Source: Mesostigma viride
Taxonomy: Eukaryota > Streptophyta > Mesostigmatophyceae > Mesostigmatales > Mesostigmataceae
Assembly: GCA_009746045.1 (NCBI GenBank)
Contig: RPFO01000132.1
Location: forward strand, 205,001 to 269,000
Direction: 5' to 3'
DNA length: 64,000 nt
The position numbers and the translations under genes were made by a program. This document shows, one piece after another, positions 28,541-40,375 of this stretch. Positions within the stretch are counted from its first letter, which is position 1; every line of letters starts with the position of its first letter. Below the pieces are notes generated by a model. That model saw only the letters and a program-made list of their open reading frames with translations. It did not search any database and was not told the DNA's origin.

Positions 28541-29708
28541 GCTCCGGTAGGGGTGCGCGCACTGTGCACCACTTTTTCACGGTACGGACGGGTACCGCGG
28601 ATTTTTCGGCGCCAAAAATATTCGCGCCGGGACCGTCCCCTTAAAAAAACACGGGTTAATTTTACTATTTCTTGACGCACGGCGTTCCAACGTCCTGAAA
28701 GGACGAGTTCATGATCCCTTCTTCGGCCAACATGGCCGGCTGGCCTCGCCCCCGCCTTCAGCTCGCAGCTCTCTTTACCATCACTAAGCGCTCGGCCGTA
28801 GACCTTTTGCAACCCGCCCCTTAAATTACCGAATCCACCTTCCTCCGCCACCACGACGCCCTCTCACAGCACGTGACGCCCATTGCTCCAGATGTGGCGG
28901 CATTGGGAGGCACGCTGGCTGCTGAGCTCCCCACCATCGACCCCAGCGCCACCGCCGCCCTCCTCGCCTCCCCCCCCCCCCCCCCTCCGCCTCCACCGAC
29001 TCCATCACCGCCCAGCTCCGCGACATCGACCAGCGTCTTAAGGACAACGCCATCGCTATCGAGGTTCTGCAGAACACCGCAGGCCTCACCGCCCAGGCAG
29101 TGAAGGACATTGCCGCCAAGCCAGCCCCGGCTGGCCTGGCCGGCGATGCTCCTCCCATCACCACCTGGGCGGACATGCTTAAGCAACACACCACCTCCAC
29201 CACCTCCGCCGTCGCAGCCCAGATCCAACGGCAGACGCTTGACCTCCGCGAGGAGGCCGAGCTCGCCAAGCGCAGCCTCAACGTCATTGTCAAGAACTTC
29301 GACATGGAGGAAGGTGAGAATTCCGAGAAGCTTACGCGTGCGTTTGAGAGAGAAATCGTTGGTCGCATGGGTCTTAATGGTGAGATCGACCTGGTCGCCC
29401 AGTGACCGCCTTCCCCGCGCGCGGGGTAAGGCTGGGGGCGCCCCCGCTCCTTCTCACCTTTAATAAGAACCCGGCGGACAAGATTTCTTTTCTCCGACGC
29501 CGCAAGCGGCTCGAGAAGACTCTCTTCACCCTTGACGACGACTTGACCCTGGCGCAGCAACAACGGCGACGGGAGCTATGGCCGACCTACCTCCAGCTCC
29601 GGCAGACCAAGGCGGGGCAGCCGGTGTACTGGAAGGGGGCGGCCATCTACGTCGGCCACAAGCCCTGGCAGGCGACCCCCGCGACCCCAGCGACTCCAGA
29701 CGCCCCAG
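28541..29708 (+). pseudogene. Decayed ORF1 of ORF1-only retroelement, second copy
   Basis: Broken frames correspond in order to the intact protein at 47140-48498: LSQHVTPIAPDVAALGGTLA (28860-28920), AAKPAPAGLAGDAP and TWADMLKQHTTSTTS (29110-29210), DLREEAELAKRSLNVIVKNF, then after a frameshift KRLEKTLFTLDDDLTLAQQQ and RRRELWPTYLQLRQ, with stop at about 29710. Upstream to about 28560 only faint similarity remains. Its 3' UTR continues at 31547-31799 and 37194-37372, split by two LINE insertions. Confidence 0.75.
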
Positions 29709-29719
29709 CTTAGGGGAAT

Positions 29720-31535
29720 TAATTAATTAATTAATTAGACTCGTGCTCCCGTTGGGGAGTCACGGAGCATTAACCCCGAAGGATGGATGGATGGGTCCAA
29801 ACAGTCCTACCGGGCGGTCTAGCCTATCTACATCGGCTACAGACTACATCTATCTAACAACATTCTAACTACAACATCTATCTAGGCAGCCGCACGCTGC
29901 TCTAGGGGGCTATCTGGCGTGCCTCCCACGAGATTGCACACGCGGGCGCTTCCCCACTGGGGGGGGCTCGTTGTCCTCTATGACCTGGGTCCACTTGGCC
30001 TTGTCCATCATCTTCTTCCAAATCACGGAGAGGCCTAGGCCCCCCATGTCCTCTACTAGCTGTTCTTTGAAGGTGCGGGCCTTAATTGCGGCGTCTAACA
30101 TCACTGGGCCCAGCCCACGTCAGGAGGTGCCGGCCAGGCTGGGCTGGTCGCAGTCCTGCGGGGGGGCCACGTGAGGTGTCTACCTGGTTGGTGCGAGCTA
30201 GGTGCCCTACTAGCTGCAGGCGGCGTTGCTTAATGGTGCTGGTGATATAGGGCATGCCCTGGTACAGGTCCTCATTGCGGACATGAGCAGCATATCCTAC
30301 TCTGTAAATGGAACGCAGCATGCTGGTGACCGCGCCGTCCAGCTTGCGGGCCAGGTCGGCGGTGAGGGTCCACGTCTCGGCTCCATACGTGAGAACAGGA
30401 AGGACGAGGACCTTGAACAGGTCCTGTTTCTCGATCTTGCCCAGGGGCTTGCGCCACAGGGCCCGGTACTGGCGTAAAGCGTGCCAGGCGAGGGAGATGC
30501 GGTGGTCCACATCAACCTCGCAGCTAGCTGGGGAGCAGGCTGCCCAGCAGCTTAACGCGGTCCCGATACAGGACTCGAGAGCCGTCTAGGAGAAAGAGGG
30601 GCGGCGGTGGGTTGATGAGCCCAACCGCCAGGGCCTCTGTCTTCTTGCTGACCTCAAGCCCCACTGCACGGGCCTCGAGAGCCAGGCAGTCAAGCCATGT
30701 CTGCACATGCTCAGTGTCCTCGAAGAGGGTGGTGTCGTCTGCGTATATGATGTCTGCCAGCCGAATCTCCGTGTCCGCACCGCCATGCCAGAATTTGTTA
30801 GCAACCTGCACTCCTGGTTCCCTGCCCACGATGCGGGCAAATCGCTTGCGCGCCTGAATCATGACGTATTCAACAACAATAATGAACAGGTAGGGCGAGA
30901 GCTGCCACGCAGCCCTGCCACACACCCTTCTGTAAAGGGCATGTGGGGGCGTGGTCCCGTAAGAAGTGCGCACCGAAGTGGTGGACCCTTCATACAGGTT
31001 GCGGATGACAGCAATCAGGGGGCGGGGGATCCGGAACAACTCGAGGATGTCCCAAAGCGCAGGCCAGAACACCGAATCGAAGGCTTTGATGAAGTCCACC
31101 AGCACAAGGTGCAAAGGGGACTCACCAGGCTGAAGGCGTTGCAGTTCCTCCACCAGTCGGCGAGTAGCGAAGAGCGCCTGTACTGTGTTGCGACCTGAAC
31201 GGAAGCCGTGCTGAGTCTCGCTGAGGTGACCGTCCAGGGCCGTGCGCAGGCGGTTCAGGATGAGCCGCATAAGAAGCTTGAGGGGGGCACTTTGAATGCA
31301 CACCCCGCTGTAGTTGCCGGGGTCGGCATGCAGGCGACCCCTTGTTCTTGTACAGCATCGTGCGAAAACTGTGTTGCCAGGCCGCTGGAGGTGGTTGCGA
31401 CGACAGCAGAAGGCGGTTGCAGATGTCCCGGAAGAGCAGCATAACACCAGTGTCCTCGAATTCGGCTGCAAGTTTTACAACTGCGGCCGGAATCTCGTCA
31501 GAGCCGGTGGCTGCGTCATAACGCAGGCGCTGGAC
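29720..31535 (-). mobile_element. LINE-1 copy C, 5'-truncated, 11-bp TSD
   Basis: CTTAGGGGAAT at 29709-29719 and 31536-31546 flanks the insert. Minus strand: starts in the RT domain (RLRYDAATGSDEIP) and runs through LVDFIKAFDSVFWPALWDI, the YADD catalytic box (about 30745), GAETWTLTADLARKLDGAV, GHLARTNQVDTS, the C terminus and a 3' UTR with three GGAT units, then the AATT tail. Frames are broken, including a CTAG insertion shared with copy A. It lies just after the stop of the decayed ORF1 it interrupts. Confidence 0.9.
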
Positions 31536-31546
31536 CTTAGGGGAAT

Positions 31547-31799
31547 ACAGCAGTAGTAGTGTAGAATAGATAGACCGTGGCCATGTACATGTACGCCTCC
31601 TACAACAGGCACTATACCAGCTGAGCCACGAGCATTACCATGTACATGTGTGCCTATGATGTGCCAATGATGCCTAGTTTTTATTTAGTTATGCTGTGCC
31701 CATGCAGAGAGCTGCTCTCTGCTGAGATGCCACGCTCTAGTTTCTTGTCTAGCCATGATGATCTTCCCCCTCACAGGCATGCTCCCCCCTTACCCGGGC
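31547..31799 (+). mobile_element. 3' UTR part of ORF1-only retroelement copy 2
   Basis: AGTAGTGTAGAATAG, GCAGAGAGCTGCTCTCTG, AGCCATGATGATCTTCCCCC and CAGGCATGCTCCCCCCTTAC match 48515-48765. It continues after copy A at 37194. Confidence 0.75.
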
Positions 31800-32048
31800 T
31801 CAATGCCTCGCCATCGGCATCGCAAGGTCGACATTCCGTCAGAACGGTTTACGGTGTGGCGAGCTATGGCTGCCGAGAATGCTCATAACTTTTACATCCG
31901 GGCATGAAATTTGGTCGGGTAAATTGCAGTAGAAGCGTCTTTTGATGACGAACACGATGATATAATTTTCAGCCGCCATCGCCCAAGATTTAGCGCAATA
32001 TCAAAAAAACGCAGCGCAGGCAGGGATCGTATTTTCCGGAAAGTAGCC

Positions 32049-33423
32049 ATGGCGGAATCACCTTCAGCCGCCTCCCACTCCCCCGCCGATGGGGAGGCTT
32101 CAGCGCCTCACACCATCACGCAACTAGCCGACGCTGTGGACACCATTGCGACCCAGCCATCGTCTGCTGAGGCCGCCATTAACGCTTCGTCTAAGCGGCA
32201 TTGTCCCGGCCCAGTCGACGAGATGGACAGCCAGATCCCTCCGCCTTCGGCTCCTTTTTCCAGCGAGGATATCCGTGCGAACGAGCCCCTGATGACGACG
32301 ACGACGACGACGCCATCGACGACGTTGAGTTAATTGACCCAGCGGACTTCATGCCTGGCCAGGTTGTCGCCGAGCACCGGTTCTTTTCGCTTACCGCCGT
32401 GGAGGCGCGGGCTATCCTGCACCTCATGAACGACAACAAAACTCCGATCTATTTTCCTAGCACGTTTGGCGAGACCATTTCAGCGGACGAGCTTGCCGAC
32501 ATGGAAGAGCCAGATCGAGCTTCGACTTTCTGTTTTCCTGAGCCACGCGCAGGCGGCCCCCCTGCCTCCGGGCACTCTTTGCCGCTTTCGAGGATGCCGA
32601 GCACGGCACCGCCAACACCCCTAGTGATGCTCCCCCGGAAGCAGACCTGCACAAGCTCAATAAGAAAGTCGCAGTCATGGCTGCCCAACTCGGCGTGCAC
32701 CTTGTCCACCGCTATATCCGTCAAGACACTGCTGCGCGCTCCAATCCAGCATGGCCGAGGTCAAGGCCGCCCTGGCCACACCTCCCCAGCAAGCCGCCCC
32801 CGCACCCACCAGCTATGCTAACGTGGTAAAACAGACGGACATTGCCAACCTGATGGAAGATGCAGCACGCAGGGGGGCTGCAGCCCACAAGACTGCTGTC
32901 GAGGAGGACCTGCGCTCACGCAGTATAGTGGTCCGGTATTTTCAGGTCGCGCAGCAGCCTGAAACGGACCTGATGCTAGCGCAACGCCTGTACCACAGCC
33001 TCATCGTGGGCCGGCTGCAACTGGGCAACGAACGCATCCGCATTGAGTCGGCAGCGCCTGGATGGCGGGCCAGCCTGGCCCCATCCGGGTGACCTTTGCG
33101 AATGTGGCCAGCAAGGTGAAGGTCCTCCAGGCCCGCAAGCTCCTATAGGCGGGAGAAACGCGCCGAGCCTCGACGACCTCCTCTCACCGGCCCAGCTAGT
33201 CATCAGGAATGGTCTGCTGGGCAGCGACGTGGCGATCAAGGCCAGGCACGAAGGCCAGAAGGTCTACGTCCGCCTCGTCCACGACACCCCTGTGCTATTC
33301 ATCAACGGCCAGCGCACGGAGGCGCAGGCTCCTAACAAGCGGCACAAGTCGGGCCGTACCAGGCCCGCCCCAGCTGCGTCATCATCGTCTACGCACGTCC
33401 CGGGTATGGATGCCGCCCGGTAA
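32049..33423 (+). pseudogene. LINE-1 ORF1, copy A, frameshifted
   Basis: Starts MAESPSAASHSPADGEAS and ends in the same tail as the intact ORF1 at 37632-38972 (TRPAPAASSSSTHVPGMD). At least three frame changes: after the acidic run near 32320, near 32700, and near 33060 (IESAAP instead of IESAAWMAG). Confidence 0.9.
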
Positions 33424-33458
33424 GGGCACACCCTCGCGGCCTCGCGGTACAATAGGCT

Positions 33459-36400
33459 TTGGGCACAGCCTTTATAAACAAGCCCCTTTCCATCCTCATG
33501 TCGCACCGTGCGAGCATGATCAGGATGCAAGGTCGCCAGGCACGCCACGGTCAACCTTCCCGCCAATTTACCAGCCTCACACGCCTCCTAGCCCGCCTTG
33601 AGCGGGATGAGGCCCAGTCGACACGCCGGCGACCCCAGCCAGGACGGAGACGACGCATATCCGTCCTGAAAGAAAGCCTCCATGCGTTGACAAGCATTAA
33701 CCCCAATCGCCACCCTCCCCCTCCCCCCCCCCCCCACCCCCCCCCACCTCCAGCACTACCCTTCTCCACCCCCACCCCCACCCCCACCCCCCCGCTAATA
33801 GGGCAACGGCCCATTCTTGGTATTGCAAGTTTTAACGTGCGCACCCTCCCTGCAGATCCTTCTACGAGCGGCGGCACCCCAGCACGCCAACGCGTCGACG
33901 AGCTGATCGCCCTGTGCGCCGACAACAAGATCGCTGTTCTTGGAGTCCAGGAGCACCGACGCACCGTTGACCCTCAGCACGCGGTCAACGGTCTGCTGGT
34001 CGACGACCTGCGGGCAGGCTGGCGGTTCCACTATGGTGGCGGCGACGCGCCGGGCCAAGGTGGTGTGGGCCTCTTGTGCTCGCCGGCAGCATCAGAGCAG
34101 CTCCAGTCCATCGTGCTGCGGTCCCCGCGTGTGCTAGTGGCCACTTTTTCGGCCACTGAGGGCCATTCACACCACACGCTAACCGTTATCGTGGGATATG
34201 CACCACATGCGGGTCGAGCTCAGGCGGAACGTGAGGCCTTCTTCGACGCCCTCAAGGAGGAGGAGGCCAACATCCCAGCTCGGCACTTCCTGGTTATGCT
34301 GCTCGACGCCAACGCCACGCTGCCAGTTGGCACTGGGGGCGCTCAGTATTCCCCAACCAACACGACAGCCAACGGTAACACGCCTTTATTTGCGAATCTG
34401 CTGGCAGAATCTGCGCTGGTTGCATGCAATGCTTCTTTCGCACGCCCCGCTGAGCAGCTGGCCACCTTTTTTGGGCCGTCGGATCGGGTGGTGTGCCTTG
34501 ATTATGTCTGCGTACGTCGGGCTCAGCGCCCCTCAGTTGTCGATGCTCGCGTCCTGCAAGATTCTGTCAGCACGGTGGAATCTGATCATCGTCTCGTGCT
34601 CGCTCGCATCAGATTGCGGTTTCCTGGGGTGAAACCGTCGCGACAGCTGGCACCTCAGCCAGATCTGAAAGTGCTCCGGATTGTGCTGAAGGATGCCGAC
34701 AAGATGTCAGCAGAAGAGCAGGCCGCTATGTCGCACAGGGATGATTTCCTGGCCGTATTCGACGCCGGGGCAGCCGACAGCAGTTACACGCCATTCCGCC
34801 GCCGGGGGATATTTCAGTGATCCTCCGTGGTGTCGCCGCCAAGTATCGCCTGGCTGCCCGCACCCTCCCACCTTGCCTCCGCGTCGGCAGCTTGCTGTCC
34901 ACCGTCACGCACCGACAGTGGTCGCCGCCAGGCAGATGCTCCGCCGCAACAGAGATCCGATCGCCAAACCTGGGCTGCAAGCAGCTCTGAGGGCCGCCTA
35001 CGAGCAGGCTGAGAAGGCAGATGCTCAGCAGATGGTCAAGGACCTGCGCAGCTGCCAGCAGAAGCACGACGGCAAGGGGGCCTGGTTCTGGTACAAGCGC
35101 CTCGGGCACCCGGACGGCCTCGGCCGGCCCCACCGCCACGACGTCCCCGGCGCCCCAGCCAAGCGGCTTCGTACCTGGGCCACGGCCACGGCCGAGGTCG
35201 TGGGGACAGCTGCGCCGCCCCCACCCCTGCTCCCAGCCGCCGCCGCCCGCCCGGCCGCCCTGGCCGGCCCCGCTGGGCCCCCGGCCCCGCCTAGGTCAGC
35301 GGCGGACTACCTAGTCCCCCCGCTGGTCGGCCCACTTGGCGACCCGTCTGACATGCCTCCTTTCACCTCTCGCGAGGTCACGGAGGCGGTCCAGCGCCTG
35401 CGTTATGACGCAGCCACCGGCTCTGACGAGATTCCGGCCGCAGTTGTAAAACTTGCAGCCGAATTCGAGGACACAGGTGTTATGCTGCTCTTCCGGGACA
35501 TCTGCAACCGCCTTCTGCTGTCGTCGCAACCACCTCCAGCGGCCTGGCAACACAGTTTTCGCACGATGCTGTACAAGAACAAGGGGTCGCCTGCCGACCC
35601 CGGCAACTACAGAGGGGTGTGCATTCAAAGTGCCCCCCTCAAGCTTCTTATGCGGCTCATCCTGAACCGCCTGCGCACGGCCCTGGACGGTCACCTCAGC
35701 GAGACTCAGCACGGCTTCCGTTCAGGTCGCAACACAGTACAGGCGCTCTTCGCTACTCGCCGACTGGTGGAGGAACTGCAACGCCTTCAGCCTGGTGAGT
35801 CCCCTTTGCACCTTGTGCTGGTGGACTTCATCAAAGCCTTCGATTCGGTTTTCTGGCCTGCGCTTTGGGACATCCTCGAGTTGTTCCGGATCCCCCGCCC
35901 CCTGATTGCTGTCATCCGCAACCTGTATGAAGGGTCCACCACTTCGGTGCGCACTTCTTACGGGACCACGCCCCCATGCCCTTTACAGAAGGGTGTGTGG
36001 CAGGGCTGCGTGCTGTCGCCCTACCTGTTCATTATTGTTGTCGAATACGTAATGATTCAGGCGCGCAAGCGATTTGCCCGCATCGTGGGCAGGGAACCAG
36101 GAGTGCAGGTTGCTAACAAATTCTGGCATGGCGGTGCGGACACGGAGATTCGGCTGGCAGACATCATTTACGCAGACGACACCACCCTCTTCGAGGACAC
36201 TGAGCACGTGCAGACATGGCTTGACTGCCTGGCTCTCGAGGCCCGTGCAGTGGGGCTTGAGGTCAGCAAGAAGACAGAGGCCCTGGCGGTTGGGCTCACC
36301 AACTCAGCGCCGCCCCTCTATCTCCTAGACGGCTCTCGAGTCCTGTATCGGGACCGCGTTAAGCTGCTGGGCAGCCTGCTCCCCAGCTAGCTGCGAGGTT

Positions 36401-37006
36401 GATGTGGACCATCGCATCTCCCTCGCCTGGCACGCTTTACGCCAGTACCGGGCCCTGTGGCGCAAGCCCCTGGGCAAGATCGAGAAACAGGACCTGTTCA
36501 AGGTCCTCGTCCTTCCTGTTCTCACGTATGGAGCCGAGACGTGGACCCTCACCGCCGACCTGGCCCGCAAGCTGGACGGCGCGGTCACCAGCATGCTGCG
36601 TTCCATTTTCAGAGTAGGATATGCTGCTCATGTCCGCAATGAGGACCTGTACCAGGGCATGCCCTATATCACCAGCACCATTGAGCAACGCCGCCTGCAG
36701 CTAGCTAGTAGGGCACCTAGCTCGCACCAACCAGGTAGACACCTCACGTGGCCCCCCCGCAGGACTGCGACCAGCCCAGCCTGGCCGGCACCTCCTGACG
36801 TGGGCTGGGCCCAGTGATGTTATAGACGCCGCAAGGCCCGCACCTTCAAAGAACAGCTAGTAGAGGACATGGGGGGCCTAGGCCTCTCCGTGATTTGGAA
36901 GAAGATGATGGACAAGGCCAAGTGGGCCCAGGTCATAGAGGACAACGAGCCCCCCCCAGTGGGGAAGCGCCCGCGTGTGCAATCCCGCGGGAGGCACGCC
37001 AGATAG
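33459..37006 (+). pseudogene. LINE-1 ORF2 (APE endonuclease + reverse transcriptase), copy A, frameshifted
   Basis: N-terminal basic region, a long proline/threonine tract (33713-33795), then endonuclease: ILGIASFNVRTLP, GVQEHRR, VGLLCSPAA, MLLDANATLP and the catalytic-type SDHRLVLARI (about 34580). Frame change near 34800. Linker RQMLRRNRDPIAKPGLQAAL, RT from about 35360 with DPGNYRGVCIQSAPLKLLMR, GFRSGRNTVQALFATRRLVE, FIKAFDS (about 35830), KGVWQGCVLSPYLF and YADD (36169-36180). A CTAG insertion at about 36388 and another at about 36704 break the frame relative to copy B. The C terminus GLGLSVIWKKMMDKAKW and stop lie at about 37004. Confidence 0.9.
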
Positions 37007-37193
37007 CTCCCGCTAGGGCAGCGTGCGGCTGCCTAGATAGATGTTGTAGTTAGAATGCTGTTAGATAGATGTAGTATGTCGCCAATGTAGATAGATTAGA
37101 CCGGTAGGAATGTTTGCACCCATCCATCGGGGTTAATGCTCCGTGACTCCCCAACGGGAGCACGAGTCTAATTACTTAATTAATTACCCGGGC

Positions 37194-37378
37194 ATAGCGT
37201 GATAGACCATGAGGGTGCAGGTGCCCTGGTGCACCTAGAGCAGGGGTAGCTTACATTCCCACCCTTGCATGAAGTAGCCTAGAATGTATTAAAAGCCATA
37301 TGCCCCTTCTCAGGGATATGTGCTACATTTACTCCCAACGGAGTGATGTTGATAATTAATTAATTAATTCATGATCAC
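37194..37378 (+). mobile_element. 3' end of ORF1-only retroelement copy 2
   Basis: ATAGCGTGATAGACCATGAG to GATAATTAATTAATTAATTC matches 48768-48940 nearly base for base, closing the element interrupted at 31799. Confidence 0.85.
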
Positions 37379-37631
37379 TTATTCAGAAAGGCTTGTAAAC
37401 CATGCAAGGCTTGTAAACCATGCGGACGCGCAAGACGGTGTGGCGAGCTATGGATGCCGAGAATGCTCATAACTTTCACATCCGGGCATGAAATTTGGTC
37501 GGGTAAATTGCAGTAGATGCGTCTTTTGATGACGAACACGATGATATAATTTTCAGCCGCCATCGCCCAAGATTTAGCGCAATATCAAAAAACGCAGCAC
37601 AGGCAGGGTTCGTATTTTCCCGGAACCAGCT

Positions 37632-38972
37632 ATGGCAGAAACTCCGTCAACCGCCTCCCATACTCTCTCCGAGGGGGAGGCTTCAGCGCCCAACACGATT
37701 ACGCAACTAATTGCAGATGCGGAAACCATTGCGACGCAGCCCCGGGCCAGCGAGGCCGCCATTACCGCCTCCTCCAAGCGGATTTGCGTCAACCCACCCG
37801 ACGAGATGGATCGCCAGGTCCCTTTGCCATCGTCTTCCAAAGACACCCCCATTGACGACGCCATCGACGACGACGACGACGACGCTAACGACGCTGAGTT
37901 CGACCCAGCATCCTTCATGCCTGACAAGGTTGTCGACGAGCGGCAGTTCTTTTCGCTTACCGCCGAGCAGGCGCAGGCTATCCTGCGCCACCTGCACGAC
38001 GCCGGCAAGGAGATACATTTTCCTTACGCGTCTGGCGGGACCATTCCAGTGGACGAAATCGACGACTTGGACGAGCCACAGCTTCGACTTTCTGTTTTCT
38101 TGAGCCACGCGCAGGCCCCTTGCCTCCGGGCACTCTTTACCGCTTTCAAGGACGCCGATCACGGCACCGCCAACACCCCCGATGCTTCCCCGGAAGCAGC
38201 AGACCTGCACAAGCTCAATAAGAAAGTCGCAGACATGGCTGCCCAACTCGGCACCTTGTCCACCGCTATCCGTCAAGACACTGCCGAGCTCCGCTCCTGC
38301 ATTGCCGAGGTCAAGACCGCCCTGACCAGCCCGCCCCAACCAGCCGCCCCCGCACCGGCCACCAGCTACGCTAACATGGTCAAACAAACGGACATTGCCA
38401 ACCTCATGGAGGATGCCGCACGCAGGGGGGCTGCAGCCCACAAGACTGCTATCGAGGAGGACCTGCGCTCACGCAGTATAGTGGTCCGGTATTTCCAGGT
38501 CGCACAGCAGCCTGAAACGGACCTGATGCTAGCGCAACGCCTGTACCACAGCCTCATCGTGGGCAGGCTGCAACTGGGCAACGAACGCATCCGCATTGAG
38601 TCGGCAGCCTGGATGGCGGGCCAGCCTGGCCCCATCCGGGTGACCTTTGCGAATGTGGCCAGCAAGGTGAAGGTACTCCAGGCCCGCAAGCTCCTAGGCG
38701 GGAAGAACGCGCCGAGCCTTGACGACCTCCTCTCACCGGCCCAGCTAGTCATCAAGAATGGTCTGCTGGGCAGCGACGTGGCGATCAAGGCCAAGCGGGA
38801 GCTCAAGAAGGTCTACGTCCGCCTCGTCCACGACACCCCCATGCTATTCATCAACGGCCAGCGCACGGAGGCGCAGGCTCCGAACAAGCGGCACAAGTCG
38901 GGCCGTCCCAGGCCCGCCCCAGCTGCGTCATCATCGTCTACGCACGTCCCGGGTATGGATGGCGCCCGGTAA
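37632..38972 (+). CDS. LINE-1 ORF1 protein (RNA-binding ORF1p type), intact, 446 aa
   Basis: Continuous frame from MAETPSTASHTLSEGEAS. Features in order: acidic run (DDAIDDDDDDANDAEFD, about residues 77-95), coiled-coil candidate (LHKLNKKVADMAAQLGTL, about 195-215), an RRM-like segment (RSIVVRYFQVAQQPETDLML; GPIRVTFANVASKVKVLQAR), then a C-terminal domain with the L1-ORF1p-like pattern SPAQLVIKNGLLGSDVAIKA ending in VRLVHDTPMLFINGQ. Basic Ser-rich tail. Expected role: binds LINE RNA to form the retrotransposition particle. It is the only intact LINE-1 frame in the window. Assignment to ORF1p is from order and pattern. Confidence 0.8.
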   Translation: MAETPSTASHTLSEGEASAPNTITQLIADAETIATQPRASEAAITASSKRICVNPPDEMDRQVPLPSSSKDTPIDDAIDDDDDDANDAEFDPASFMPDKVVDERQFFSLTAEQAQAILRHLHDAGKEIHFPYASGGTIPVDEIDDLDEPQLRLSVFLSHAQAPCLRALFTAFKDADHGTANTPDASPEAADLHKLNKKVADMAAQLGTLSTAIRQDTAELRSCIAEVKTALTSPPQPAAPAPATSYANMVKQTDIANLMEDAARRGAAAHKTAIEEDLRSRSIVVRYFQVAQQPETDLMLAQRLYHSLIVGRLQLGNERIRIESAAWMAGQPGPIRVTFANVASKVKVLQARKLLGGKNAPSLDDLLSPAQLVIKNGLLGSDVAIKAKRELKKVYVRLVHDTPMLFINGQRTEAQAPNKRHKSGRPRPAPAASSSSTHVPGMDGAR

Positions 38973-39007
38973 GGGCACACCCTCGCGGCCTCGCGGTACA
39001 ATAGGCT

Positions 39008-39260
39008 TTGGGCACAGCCTTTATAAACAAGCCCCTTTCCATCCTCATGTCGCACCGTGCGAGCATGATCAGGATGCAAGGTCGCCAGGCACGCCACGGT
39101 CAACCTTCCCGCCAATTTACCAGCCTTACACGCCTCCTAGCCCGCCTTGAGCGGGATGAGGCCCAGTCGACACGCCGGCGACCCCAGCCAGGACGGAGAC
39201 GACGCATATCCGTCCTGAAAGAAAGCCTCCATGCGTTGACAAGCATTAACCCCAATCGCC

Positions 39261-39293
<33 letters not shown>

Positions 39294-40375
39294 ACCTCCA
39301 GCACTACCCTTCTCCACCCCCACCCCCACCCCCACCCCCCCGCTAATAGGGCAACGGCCCATTCTTGGAAGGGTGTGTGGCAGGGCTGCGTGCTGTCGCC
39401 CTACCTGTTCATTATTGTTGTCGAATACGTAATGATTCAGGCGCGCAAGCGATTTGCCCGCATCGTGGGCAGGGAACCAGGAGTGCAGGTTGCTAACAAA
39501 TTCTGGCATGGCGGTGCGGACACGGAGATTCGGCTAGCAGACATCATTTACGCAGACGACACCACCCTCTTTGAGGACACTGAGCACGTGCAGACATGGC
39601 TTGACTGCCTGGCCCTCGAGGCCCGTGCAGTGGGGCTTGAGGTCAGCAAGAAGACAGAGGCCCTGGCGGTTGGGCTCACCACCGCAGCGCCGCCCCTCTA
39701 TCTCCTAGACGGCTCTCGAGTCCTGTATCGGGACCGCGTTAAGCTGCTGGGCAGCCTGCTCCCTAGCTGCGAGGTGGATGTGGACCACCGCATCTCCCTC
39801 GCCTGGCACGCTTTACGCCAGTACCGGGCCCTATGGCGCAAGCCCCTGGGCAAGATCGAGAAACAGGACCTGTTCAAGGTCCTCGTCCTTCCTGTTCTCA
39901 CGTATGGCGCCGAGACGTGGACCCTCACCGCCGACCTGGCCCGCAAGCTGGACGGCGCAGTCACCAGCATGCTGCGTTCCATTTTCAGAGTAGGATATGC
40001 TGCTCATGTCCGCAATGAGGACCTGTACCAGGGCATGCCCTATATCACCAGCACAATTAAGCAACGCCGCCTGCAGCTAGTAGGGCACCTAGCTCGCACC
40101 AACCAGGTAGACACCTCACGTGGCCCCCCGCAGGACTGCGACCAGCCCAGCCTGGCCGACACCTCCTGACGTGGGCTGGGCCCAGTGACGTTAGACGCCG
40201 CAAGGCCCGCACCTTCAAAGAACAGCTAGTAGAGGACATGGGGGGCCTAGGCCTCTCCGTGATTTGGAAGAAGATGATGGACAAGGCCAAGTGGGCCCAG
40301 GTCATAGAGGACAACGAGCCCCCCCCAGTGGGGAAGCGCCCGCGTGTGCAATCCCGCGGGAGGCACGCTAGATAG
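39008..40375 (+). pseudogene. LINE-1 ORF2 remnant, copy B
   Basis: The start matches copy A (MGTAFINKPLSILMSHRAS), a C-run follows (39260-39294), then deletion of endonuclease and front half of RT. From 39375 the frame is open: WQGCVLSPYLFIIVVEYV, YADD, FKVLVLPVLTYGAETW, GHLARTNQVDTS, ending early at 40169 because a C-run has six instead of seven C (GGCCCCCCGC). Could not encode an active enzyme. Confidence 0.9.

Larger units (their letters stand above)
31800..37183 (+). mobile_element. LINE-1 copy A, full length (5.4 kb), 10-bp TSD
   Basis: TTACCCGGGC at 31790-31799 and 37184-37193 bounds it exactly, and the host sequence closes up to the 3' UTR seen at 48755-48775. Structure: 5' leader (31851-32048, starts ACGGTGTGGCGAGCTATGG), ORF1 remnant, ORF2 with APE-type endonuclease and reverse transcriptase, C-terminal region, 3' UTR with two CATC units, terminal GCTCCGTGACTCCCCAACGG block and AATT tail. 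Two-ORF, APE-endonuclease architecture as in L1-like non-LTR retrotransposons. Both ORFs are broken, so it is not autonomous. Confidence 0.92.

Noticed and set aside
28826-29563. 245-codon minus frame
   Set aside because: Shadow of the decayed + strand ORF1, which aligns residue by residue with the intact copy at 47 kb.
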